From Siphonodentalium dalli (lineage: Eukaryota > Mollusca > Scaphopoda > Gadilida > Siphonodentaliidae), in contig CP136061.1 in the NCBI GenBank assembly GCA_032622095.1, positions 21,022,991 through 21,086,990 of the forward strand: a DNA stretch of 64,000 nucleotides, in the 5' to 3' direction. The notes beneath the pieces are model-generated. The model worked only from the letters and a program-made list of their open reading frames with translations, searched no databases and was not told where the DNA came from. Of the stretch, positions 53,909-64,000 are shown in pieces. Position numbers and translations under genes: made by a program. The first letter of the stretch is position 1. Every line of letters starts with the position of its first letter.

Positions 53909-55413
53909 ATGTCAGCACCAATGGAAGTTGATGAACTTGATCGGAATGAGAAAACAAATGGAACTGACACTTCCACGCACAAAAACCAAGGTTTAAACAC
54001 TGGATACGAGCTTCCTTGGGTTGAGAAATATCGCCCAACAAAGTTGCACGAAATTACCGGAAACGAAGAGACCATTAGTCGCCTTCAAGTGTTCTCCAGG
54101 GAAGGAAATGTTCCGAATGTCATTATTGCTGGACCCCCAGGAACAGGGAAAACAACCAGTATTTTATGTTTGGCTAGAGCTTTGCTTGTCCCGTCTTACA
54201 AAGATGCAGTTCTTGAACTAAACGCGTCAAACGATAGAGGCATCGATGTTGTTCGTAATAAGATAAAGATGTTTGCACAAAAGAAGGTAACTTTACCAAA
54301 AGGAAAACACAAAATCATAATTCTAGATGAAGCAGATAGTATGACGGATGGAGCCCAACAAGCAATGAGAAGAACAATGGAAATTTACTCAAAGACTACT
54401 CGCTTTGCATTAGCTTGTAATGCCTCTGATAAAATTATAGAGCCTATTCAGTCCAGGTGTGCAGTTCTACGCTATACCAAACTGACTGATGCTCAGATAC
54501 TGAAACGGTTATTGGAGGTTTGTGAAGCAGAAAATGTTAGTTACACAGATGATGGGTTAGAAGCGATTGTATTCACAGCTCAGGGTGACATGAGACAAGC
54601 ACTTAGGCCAAAATTAATAAATTGTTTGTTTGTCCACACTCCTACCCAAACATTTTCAGGTGGGTAGGTAGGTAGGGATTTTTTTTTTTACTTTTGCAAG
54701 GTGGAATGGCATATTAAGGGTCCCCTCCATGGTGCAGGCCGAGGGTATAAATATTAATAAATAGTCAGGGATTAATTTGATAACAAATTAAAAATTTAAT
54801 AGTTGGAAAAACACAAGAACAATAAATAATTATGCTGTTCAGTCACAGTTGCTGGAGTTTCTGACCGAAAATGAGCTTCTCAGACAACATACCACTACTG
54901 AAAATATTTTTTATTTATTTATTTATTTTTTAAAATCTCAATCTCAATAAAAGAATTTCCAGTTGGCCGTTAAAATCGAGTCGGTCGGGGCGAGGACAAA
55001 CAAATACCTTTTTAATTATGGCCTTAATAATCTACAATCAACATTCCAAGGATTTGAGCATGTGAACAGTGAACCCCACAGTGAACAGTGAAAATGTTTT
55101 CAAAGTATGTGATGAACCCCACCCAGTTCACATAAAAGGAATGCTTGAACATTGTGTTACAGGCAACATCGAAGAAGCATATAAAGTGCTGTTACACTTG
55201 TGGAAACTCGGTTATTCTTCAGAAGATATAATTACAATTGTATTTAGAGTTTGCAAGAATCAGACCATGCAGGAGTACCTGAAGCTTGAATTTATCAAAG
55301 AAATTGGCTATACTCACATGAGAATAGCAGAAGGAGTTTGTTCGCTTTTGCAGTTATCTGGAATGTTAGCAAGACTTTGCAAGAAATCGGCTGTCTCTAA
55401 TCCAATAAGCTAA
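53909..55413 (+). pseudogene. RFC2: Replication factor C subunit 2 (RFC2, 40 kDa) copy, interrupted
   Basis: RFC2 is an AAA+ subunit of the clamp loader that opens PCNA onto primed DNA. From ATG 53909, 232 codons run without any intron: [11 protein letters not shown] (33-43), Walker A GPPGTGKT (75-82), '[20 protein letters not shown]', Walker B LDEAD (139-143), sensor-1 ACNASDK and the arginine-finger motif SRC (182-184), up to GDMRQAL. There the frame is cut by a 416-bp insertion (54607-55022). It resumes at 55023 with [16 protein letters not shown], is shifted by a 19-nt duplication (55074-55092), then runs [11 protein letters not shown] to '[14 protein letters not shown]', stop at 55413. 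Without both breaks it would be about 354 codons, the normal RFC2 length. Absence of introns (animal RFC2 is usually multi-exon) suggests a retrocopy, though no poly(A) tail or flanking repeat is seen. Probably not functional as assembled. Confidence 0.9.
54607..55022. mobile_element. Transposon-like insertion inside RFC2 copy (~416 bp)
   Basis: Coding sequence stops after GCACTTA (54605) and resumes at CTTAATAAT (55023), so CTTA is present on both sides. The insert ends are weakly inverted: GGCCAAAATTAATAAA, and on the right, read inward, GCCATAATTAAAAAGG. Interior: 'gtaggtaggtaggg', poly-T, 'gtcggtcggggcgaggac'. No ORF. It adds stops, so it is not a neutral in-frame insert. Confidence 0.8.
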
Positions 55414-56739
55414 TTACATGTCCTATACAAATGTATGTCTTCATTGAGTTTGATTTACAAGTAAATTAAATGCAAACCTATTAAACAATGTGTATGAATT
55501 TACTATGAAACCTGCCATTTAATACGCACAAACGATTGCGATGGAACCCAAAATACGATCGTCTGGTCGTGGTTACGGTATTATAAAAACATGTTTCTGG
55601 TCTAGATATTCAGTTATCACATGAGGGATAGCGACCTGTTATAGTGTGTTATTCGCGGGAAAAACGGAACAATCATTGTTCGGCTAAGTCGCAACAACAG
55701 ATTTACTGTACACATTCCCATATTCAAAATGCGGCACCTTTGATCTAATATATTCTACATCCGACGTTGCAATAGATAAGTTGTTTGGATGATGCGGTGA
55801 CTTATATAAGATCAAACAAATTCTGACATGTTCACTTCACTCCTGACTGGCGCTGGTATAATTATCTTTATATTGTGCTGGATCAAGCCAATATATCAGT
55901 CAGATTTCTAATCAAGTCATTAACTCATTGTCATACAACCACACACCCCTAAAGTAGACCAACGGTTGCATGGGATAGCAGAATAGCAGAACATAATAAC
56001 AGTTGTGATATTATCGGGCGAAAAATAGACTGCGCATGCGCCAGAAGTTAGTAAGCTTGTTGCATCCAGTGGTTTCGAAGTCTCTCTATAGTATTTTCTG
56101 ACCGTCACTTGTCGGGATCGCTCGCGAAAATAATTTCAATGCTGAAGTTTACCCCTATATTACATGTATATGATATGAGTGATGTTCATGATACCATACT
56201 TACTTGTCATATAGGCTGTCAACATCGATAAATATAATGATAAATATGCATGTTTTAATAAATTTATGATGATAAGCAGCTGTGAAATGGGCAGATCATC
56301 GATGTCTAACAAAATACTTTAATCCTGTGTGGGTTTATGATCATTCTACATATATATAGTAGGTGTCGACTAGTAGTCGACTATAAAGGGCCGTCGACTA
56401 CTAAATACCCAGTCGTTTCAATACTACCGCTCCTACTAATTTTTTCTAACTAGAATTAATGAGCTAAAAAAAAACTAAATATTACATTGTTGTAGTATTA
56501 CTGTGCTGATCAGTCACTGATCTGCATTATTTACACAAGAAGTCGGTGTTTTAACTTTTAAGATGGCGGCGCCTTGTGTATACTATACGGTATACTGGAC
56601 AATTCAACCAGTGGTTATTGGTTAACCTTTAATGTTGCGATCGTTATTGTTTAAAAATACTACCAAGGCTTCAGCCTTCAGTATCCCTTCCATTAGATAC
56701 AGTAAAATGCTCTGACATTGTGTATTATATATATTCAGA
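55414..56739. other. 3' flank of RFC2 copy, mostly unremarkable
   Basis: No AATAAA and no poly(A) tract close after the stop. 56365-56410 carries palindromic 'gtcgactagtagtcgac', resembling an end of a hAT-type element; no partner found. Confidence 0.45.
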
Positions 56740-56827
56740 ATGAATATATTCCATATATGGATGTTTCGAAAGATATATACCGGTATATATATTAATTTGA
56801 ATAATTTCTGCCTGCCCCTACTTTTTT

Positions 56828-57610
56828 ATGTGTACCCATACCATAGTATGGTACACATACATGTAGTGTCGACGTCCGGATTGACCACTCGTCGTTTGTC
56901 GATCTGTCTAGCTGTCCGTAGACACTTTACGTGTAATGCGATAACTCAAACATTTTCTCTCCGATCAGAACCAAATTTTGTATATGGGTTTCTCAGATCA
57001 AAATACAGATCGAGTTCAAATTTGGGTTTGATCCGAGTTTTTGTTACAGAGTTATGGCCCTTTTTCGACTTAGAAATCACGCATTCTGCCATAACTCAAA
57101 TTTTTTTTATCTGATTGGAACAAAATTTGGTATGCGAATTTCACAGCCCAAAATACAGATCGAGTTCGAATATGGGTTTGATCCGATATTTTTTTATGGA
57201 GTTATGGCCATTTGATTATTTTAATTAACTCTATTAATTCTTGAAAAATTACAATTTGGTGTTGGGAGTGATATTTGGTGTGGACTGTGGAGCCTTGCTA
57301 TGACCCCTAGTTCATAACTTGTTCAAGGCGTCACGCTCGGTTGATTTTGAGGGGGTAACATGACACTTTAACAATGAACCCTATGGAAGTTTTCAACTAT
57401 TTCTCTCTCTGACAGTCTCTCTTACTGAATATATTGCATAAAAGTTTGTCTGAAGCATTGAAGCTGACATAACTCAAACAAACTTTTATCTGATTGACAC
57501 CAAATTTGGTATGTGAAATTGTCAGCCTAAAATACAGATCGAGTTCGAACATGGGTTTGATCCGATTTATTTTAAAGGAGTTATGACCCTCTTTTTTTTT
57601 TTAATTCGAA
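56828..57610 (-). repeat. TGTGTACC hairpin followed by CATAACTC-type units
   Basis: Hairpin 'tatgtgtacccatacca' / 'tggtacacata' (56828-56862), 'gtccgtagacactt', then units with 'cgataactcaaa', 'gaaccaaattttgtatatgg', 'aaatacagatcgagttcaaa' and 'gagttatggcc.tttt' at 56940, 57090 and 57470. A third hairpin variant for this repeat superfamily. Confidence 0.7.
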
Positions 57611-57639
57611 CTTTTTTTTCTTCTTTTTTTTTTAGATTT

Positions 57640-59330
57640 AACTCCTCGCTCAATTTAACACACAAAAAATATTTAAAAACTTTTATAATAATAATAATTT
57701 TTATTTAATTAAAAAAACAAATTGTCATTGACACTAATTTGTTTTAGTTATACATGTACCATTAATTAGGTGTGATGTCCTGTTTTGAAAATATGAAGAT
57801 TTTATTGCAACAGTTGCATGTAATATAATGATATCAATAAATTACCATGTGAACATCCAATATCCAGAGTATATGATAGACCTTTAATAGATGTCATTCC
57901 AAGTGAAATCTGTTATTAATTGAGTGTTGACATATGGTACAGAGCTCTAGGGGGTGGTTGTATGAAGGTAAAGATAAACAACCTGCTGGCTGGATAATTG
58001 TTTATCTTATCTGTCAAATTGATTAATGGCTAAACCATTGGATCTCACAGTGAGAGGTCCTTTTGTGAATAGCGACAGAGTTATGAGATTTAAAACGACT
58101 CCTCCCCCACCCCAGATACTTTAACCCCTTCTTAAGACAAATTATTTGAGCTTTTGATTTTAAGTTAGGTACTGATATATGGATTACTGTGATCATATCT
58201 TTGACCAATTATCAGTTATAGCTAATTGCTATCGCCAAGGTATGTGTTAAACATCTGCCGATCATGATCGGCCTCTCGTTTTTACCTCCATTACTGGAAA
58301 CATCAGTATTTTTCCATGATATTTGTAGTGCTGATGGGGTTCATTGTCATGAGGAATCGATCACATTCATGACCAGCAATTCAAATCGGCCATGAGTGTA
58401 ACTAGCTTTTCAAGGGCAATCACATTTATAGCAGCCATCTCTTCATATTCATGTGGGTCTAATGAAGTAGACTTGTTTGACTAAATTGGAATCACATTCT
58501 TGAATAGAATAATGAAAAGCAACTTCCATAAAAGAATTATCTTAAATGTTAGTTTTGTTATTTATAGTGCTACATGTACCGTATTAGGTTTTCAATCAAT
58601 GTCATGAAATTGATCGAGTTCTTTACCTATAACTTAATAAATGAACTCAGTTTTGCAGCATCACATCATCATTTTAGTTGAAAGTTTACATATGACGTCA
58701 TGTCGCGTCATAAAACAATGGAATTGGGCTACATGTACCAGGTACATGTAGCTACAAATGTGATTTATTTGAAAAGCTCACTTCAAATGTTATTGGTGCC
58801 TTGTGAGAATGACCCCCATTGGCACTAGGAGTGGTACATGTACATGTATACCTCTGTATGGCTGCCACAGGCTGCAGACCAAGTGAAAAAAATCATGTTT
58901 TGAGCTAAATGCTAAATGTATGTAGTTCATGGGATTTGCATCTTCACTCATCATCATTGAATAGGAATTGTGCTGTCAGAAAGTTATTTTGGTCAATATC
59001 TCAATTATTATAATCAGACATTACTAAAATGTAACTTCATTGTTGGACTATATTCAAGAACATTCAACCCTGCACAATGTGGAAAGATCATATAAATCTT
59101 CAAGAAACATAGAATGAATGGAAACATTTTCCAATTCTTTTCAGATTTGTTGTTGAATCAGATCCCGATTCAGAAAAATGTGCGGTTTATGCAAATTTTT
59201 CATATTAAACAATTTATGGGGAACATGTAACATTTTCAAATTGGATTGTTTTATATACAAAAATGTATATTAATATATTAATAGAAAAAGCTGATGCTAC
59301 CAGCATAAAAAAAACAAACAACTTTAAATC
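57640..59330. other. No gene seen; contains one member of a 66-bp dispersed pair
   Basis: 58219-58286 ('gctaattgctatcgccaagg' ... 'gatcatgatcggcctctcg') matches 62313-62380. 58728-58755 is the palindrome 'ctacatgtaccaggtacatg' + 'tag'. Otherwise AT-rich. Confidence 0.55.
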
Positions 59331-59336
59331 CGCCTG

Positions 59337-60170
59337 ATGTTAATGAAGTCTGCTGTTCCCAAGCCCAGATATAAAAGGGGGATTAAACTAAGTAGTAATC
59401 ATCAGAGTGTTAATTTTCTAGAAAACTGCTGTGTGCCGAGTCAGAACTCTAAAGACGTAGACCTGTCTTTGGAAGTGGAATGTGGAGTACACTTTTTATA
59501 TGTACCCATACCATGTATGGTATATATAATATGGCATCCAGATCAACCATGTGTCATTCGTTTGTCTGTCCGTAGACACTTGCTATCCAACACGATTACT
59601 CAAGTATTGTTTAACGGATCCTATTCAAATTTTATGCACATGTTTGCATGTATCATGACACGCCTTACCTGTATAGTTTTTGGTATCGATCGGTTTAGAA
59701 ATATTAACACTTTCCATCCATACATGGTCATGTTCTATCCGATATTAAGTATTTTTTGTCCGATTGTGTTCATATTATTATATATGTTGGTTTATGAGGA
59801 CACACCCCTCATCTGTATAGTTTTTGGTATCGATTGGTTGAACGGTTTAGAAAATAATTAACCCTGCAAACAAATGCTAACTGATGAAATAAGTCCAGCA
59901 CAGTTTTCTTCAGATCTGCCTCATATTTCTTACCTATGTTTTTCTTAGCACATTCTTCATCTTTATGAATTTTGGTCCTTTCCACTCTTATTTTTAAATA
60001 GAATTCATCCAAGCTGCGATGACTCAAATATTTGTCATCTGAACGGCAGCAAATTTTGTATATGTGGTCCTCACCCCAAAATACAGATCGAGTTTGAATA
60101 TGGGTTTGATCCGATATATCTTAACAGAGTTAATGGCCCTTTATAATTCAAGTAACTGATAATGTAATTA
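59337..60170. other. Unrecognised open readings plus TGTGTACC-type repeat
   Basis: 59337-59490 (+) reads LMKSAVPKPRYKRGIKLSSN and onward; family unknown. 59502-59530 is the 'gtacccataccatgtatgg' hairpin followed by 'ccgtagacacttgc'. On the minus strand, 60012-59873 reads as a charged, helix-like stretch (IRVERTKIHKDEECAKKNIG, then KKYEADLKKTVLDLFHQL). It could be a lost exon, but I recognise no family. Confidence 0.3.
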
Positions 60171-60282
60171 ATACCTGTTTGCCATTATGAATTTGAAGAG
60201 AAAATCTCATCACACAGAACATGTCAATTATTGGTTTGAGTTATTTTTAGCTGGACAATAGATAGAGATACATGTACATGTA

Positions 60283-60969
60283 CCTTACTCGTATTTAAAT
60301 TCGCGCAGTACTATTTTTTGCGCACCTGTCGCTGTCGGTGCACGAATTTAAAACTGAGCGAAAAATAGTACGACTCCTGAGTTTATATATACCAAACCAC
60401 TGGGAAACAAGAAGGCTATATATGTTGATGAGTTATACATTATGGAAGGTTTGACCGAATATTAGGCTTGCGGCCTTTGAAATTTTTTTATATAATTTTT
60501 CTGTTTTTCTGTATGAGGGTACCTTCATGGTGTAATCAACTCCTCCTACAGTTTTGATCATAGATATTTGAAACTTCAGAGTATTGTTACCCACATATCG
60601 ATATTATTAGTCCGAATTTTCCTTTAAAGTTAAAAGTCTTTTTTTTTACGGATAATGCGGGTTGAATTTGCCACGGTGGGGGGTCTGCTAGCACTCGAGT
60701 GCACACCTCTTGTTTCATTTATGTTTATAAATATTGCAATGTCAGAATAATTATTTGGAGCGTATTAACACCTTCACAAGACATTGATGATGCAGTTATT
60801 TTAAATTATACACGACGTAAAGCCACAGTGTTATCAAATCCAAGCATTTTACGAAAATATTTTTGTCAGTTTCGAATTCGCACAGCATGGTGGGATGGTG
60901 CGCGAATTCAAAGTGAGCGAATTCAAAACTGAGTGAAAAATAGAACTGTGAATTTAAATATGAGTAAGG
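60283..60969. mobile_element. TA-target MITE with CCTTAC termini (687 bp), with nested insertion
   Basis: TA at 60281-60282 and 60970-60971. Ends CCTTACTCGTATTTAAATTC and, inverted, CCTTACTCATATTTAAATTC. The interior to 60470 matches 37931-38500 inverted ('cttgtttc', 'gaccgaatatt.ggcttg'). 60475-60715 is foreign: it ends with the complement of the AACAAGAGGTGTGCACTCGA phrase seen at 41700. Confidence 0.85.
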
Positions 60970-60971
60970 TA

Positions 60972-63498
60972 GATAGTACATTAGTTCTGTTTACTGTGCA
61001 ATATTAAGTTAACCCCTTTGTTGAAACGGGTTCATTAGTTAATGTACACTCAATAAGACAGTACAAATTGGAATAGCCCATTGTTTATTTGTAGGGATGT
61101 TTTACATACATTGCTGTTTACAGACATTGTTGTTTAGAGACACTGTATCTTATCTGAAAAATAAATTAACTCACCCATTCCGTAGTTCATCATATGATGT
61201 CATTGAAAATAGTTAACCCTCTCCACACATATGGTCTTCTGATATTTTCCATTTGATCATTCTCCTATTCTATGTCCAGGTTGATGGTGATCCACTTTTC
61301 ACTTGCATGGATTTTTGGAATAAAATTAACCCATTCCATAGACACATGATATCCGATAGGCAGAAATTAAATTATCCCTTTCACCTTGAGCCAGGTTCAG
61401 TAAGGATTTCTATAAGCCACCAATTGAATATTCATCATTAGAGGAAATGACTTATTTTGAAACTCCCTCAATTGCATTTGGACTGCAGGATAATAATAAC
61501 GGTGCTGGTATTCTTGAGACTGACTTATTGTATGGTGGTCAAATATTGTTCAACCGATCAATTTTATTTGATTGAATGGTTTTAAATATATTAACCTTGC
61601 GTTTAATAATATTTCTGCTGTTTACAGACATTGTAGCTTTCCACTGATCAGCTTAGAATCAAATTAACCATAGACATAACGTATGCTATCTCCAATGTTA
61701 TGACTCTAATATTTTCAATCTGACCATTCTCATGTCTCACCTCTAGTTATCTGATAATTCTGCATTAAAATATTTCAGTCCTCTCGATTCATGTTTTTTG
61801 CTTTGGCAATCCGCTACATCAACCATTGCCATGGGTCTAGTTTGCTTCAGCCATATCCAACCATTATCAATCGTATTTAATATCGAGGTCTATACACCCC
61901 TCACTTGTATAGATGTTCAGGTATTGATTGGTCTCTAATCTCAATGTTCTCATGACTTTTTAATATGCAGCGAATACAACAACATAATATGTTATGTCTG
62001 ACATTACAAAGTAATAAGTAGAGTTAATATGATTTGATGTACTTAATTTTGTAACTATTATAACTTTAACAGCTATAGTGTGTCTGTATGACTATGGTTT
62101 GGCTTAATTAGCTTTATCACTCTATAACACATATCTATGTTGGAGTGACCTAATAGGTTGAAATTGAATGCCATATCCATGTTCCTATTGTGTTTATGTG
62201 AGCAAGGTGCCTTAAGTCTGATTACACTTGTGAACTATTAATTGATAGTAAGTTGTGAATTGTTGAAAGTCTTGCACTCATGAAAAGGTTGGTGTAAGGA
62301 TTTATGAATATAGCTAATCGCTATCGCCAAGGCATGGGTTAAACATCTGCTGATCATGATCAGCCTCTCGTATTTTGGATGCAATATTTATTATATTATT
62401 TTACTGTGATTTTCTTAATGTTAATTCTGATAGTAGATCATGCAATGAATCTCTACTCTAGCTACTGTGAACGTTTTATGTTATGACAGGGATTTTTATA
62501 ACATTGAACAAAAAGTGCATGTAATAATACAGTAATATATTTCTTAGTTTATACCTTTCACTGTAGATGATGGTTCCAAGTCAAAATTGCTTTAAGTTAC
62601 TTTATGTGCTATTTTGCCTTGCATCGCTTACAATCATGGAATTTCTCCCAGATAATTTATAAAAAAATTATTGCGATATCGGCTCTAAGCCTCTAAAAAT
62701 TCACATAAAAGCATGCTTGGACCACCCCTTACTGTGAAGTAGATTATTGAGGAAACACTTACAAGTGTTAATGAAAAATATATTCCCTGCTTTGTTTGTA
62801 CAATGTTATATAGTTCTCAGTCACAATGGGTCAGAACATAAACAATTTTCTCCAAGTGTTGTACTGGTGGAATATGATCTGTTGGGTGTAGCTATAGTGC
62901 TGAGATCCATTATCTATTCTGACAGTAGCTTGTCTTGTCAGCTTTGGATAAATTGTTTCATTTTCATTTTTTTCAATTGGTAACTTGAACTTTGATATAT
63001 CTATGTTTTAGCTATCTCCTTCCAAATTTATATACCGTATTTATAGATCTTAATATATTATAGGATTGTTAGGTATGTCTGCCTTTAAATGACATCTAAA
63101 TGTGACTTTGAATTGAATTTTTAATGCACATGACAAACATAATAGATTTTGTATTAACATCTGAACAATGTGTCTATACATGTAACTGCGCACGCTACCC
63201 TCGCTTGACCTAACCCCAATCCCCATTATGGCTGAATTGGTCATGTTTCCGTTGATTAGAACATTGATCTGGGTAATCAAAGCAGGCAACCTATCTTAAG
63301 ACTATATATTATATGATTTCATGTCTATGCAGCGAGATTTTGTAGACCTGGGTACTCTAATCAATGTTTCGAGATTTGGCTACCCTAATTAAGAAGTGCA
63401 TGCAGATCTGACCAATTCAGCCGCACTACCCGTATGTGACACTATTAGTGAATGCTAGAACATATACAAAAATGATATCCAAGTACCAACATCATACA
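60972..63498. other. No gene seen; one dispersed 66-bp repeat
   Basis: 62313-62380 is the partner of 58219-58286. Other short open readings have no recognisable motif and AT-rich codon use. Confidence 0.5.
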
Positions 63499-63506
63499 CA
63501 CTCAGT

Positions 63507-63946
63507 CAAGTGACCCAAGTCTGAGTTTAGTGTGCCTGTCATTTGCAGAATTAAGCCCCCCCCCCAAAGGCTGGATTTAGTGACGCTATCCTGCACAGTG
63601 GGCTAGCATCACCAAATTCACCCTCTTGGGGCCTTATTCTGCATGGCCTCATCTGCTATGGGAGACATAGACTCAGATTGAAGTTCCCAAATGGTGATAA
63701 TTGTGATGTACACCCATTAGGAACCTTGATTATGCAATGTATTGTCTGCCAATTTGGGGATATAGAGAAACTAAACTAAGAAAGAAATAGAATCTAACTT
63801 TCTATAGAAATTGGATAATAAAGAAACTTTCCAGAGAAGATGAGGTCCCCAGAGGGTGAATTAAGTGATGCTAGCCCGATGTTTGGGATAGCATCACTAA
63901 ATTCACCCTCATTCTGCAAATGACAGACACGCTATAATCAGGCTTG
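63507..63946. mobile_element. Foldback hAT-like MITE (440 bp)
   Basis: Perfect 8-bp TSD CACTCAGT (63499-63506 and 63947-63954). Right terminus, inverted, CAAGCCTGATTATAGCGTGT; the left terminus CAAGTGACCCAAGTCTGAG carries an extra ~9 nt. Two hairpins (63555-63640 and 63842-63912) around the family interior. Confidence 0.88.
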
Positions 63947-64000
63947 CACTCAGTGGGAAATGAGCCACGGTTTCATTGTCAATCAGCCTCTATATGTTGG

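Noticed and set aside
54607-55022. The RFC2 insertion as an ordinary intron
   Set aside because: No GT follows the last coding base and no AG precedes the resumed frame. CTTA on both sides and weak inverted ends fit a transposon better.
55062-55092. The 19-nt duplication as a tiny intron in RFC2
   Set aside because: It is far below a plausible intron length and its ends are not GT-AG in a frame-restoring arrangement.
59337-59861. 174-codon open reading on the plus strand
   Set aside because: Its second half is translation of a CATAACTC-type repeat with the GTACCCATACC hairpin. The first ~50 codons are unrecognised and were noted only as such.

Overview
This is nuclear DNA of an animal. The genes are split by GT-AG introns, coding density is very low, and the rest is filled with MITE-like transposons, minisatellites and decayed retroelements. 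The frequent ACATGTA words and the repeats built on CATAACTC plus (GGAC)n tracts suggest a lophotrochozoan, most likely a bivalve mollusc. That assignment is inference; no database could be searched.

Layout. (1) 1-7052, minus strand: the first four exons of a sialate O-acetylesterase gene (SIAE copy A), whose 3' part lies beyond the left edge. (2) 7053-15608: intergenic repeats. (3) 15609-39093, minus strand: a second SIAE gene (copy B) assembled from nine exons that all join in phase, about 564 codons over 23.5 kb. Exon 7 carries an in-frame TAG. Its introns hold a 3.6-kb array of a 51-nt minisatellite, a 22-nt minisatellite, a LINE fragment and several transposons with intact target-site duplications. 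(4) 39094-53640: repeats only, including arrays of palindromic CTTAAG-centred units and a hAT-like element. (5) 53909-55413, plus strand: an intronless RFC2 (replication factor C 40-kDa subunit) copy, broken by a transposon-like insertion and a 19-nt duplication, probably a decayed retrocopy. (6) 55414-64000: sparse repeats and no recognisable gene.

The two SIAE genes are a tandem, same-strand segmental duplication: exons 2, 3 and 4 have identical lengths in both, and parts of the introns still align. SIAE and RFC2 have no functional link. The most informative features are the mobile elements: at least five non-autonomous families can be delimited by terminal repeats and target-site duplications (8 bp, TTAA or TA). 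One of them inserted at a splice donor of SIAE copy B, and its duplicated target now forms most of the donor site. I found no autonomous transposase, CRISPR array, rRNA or convincing tRNA.
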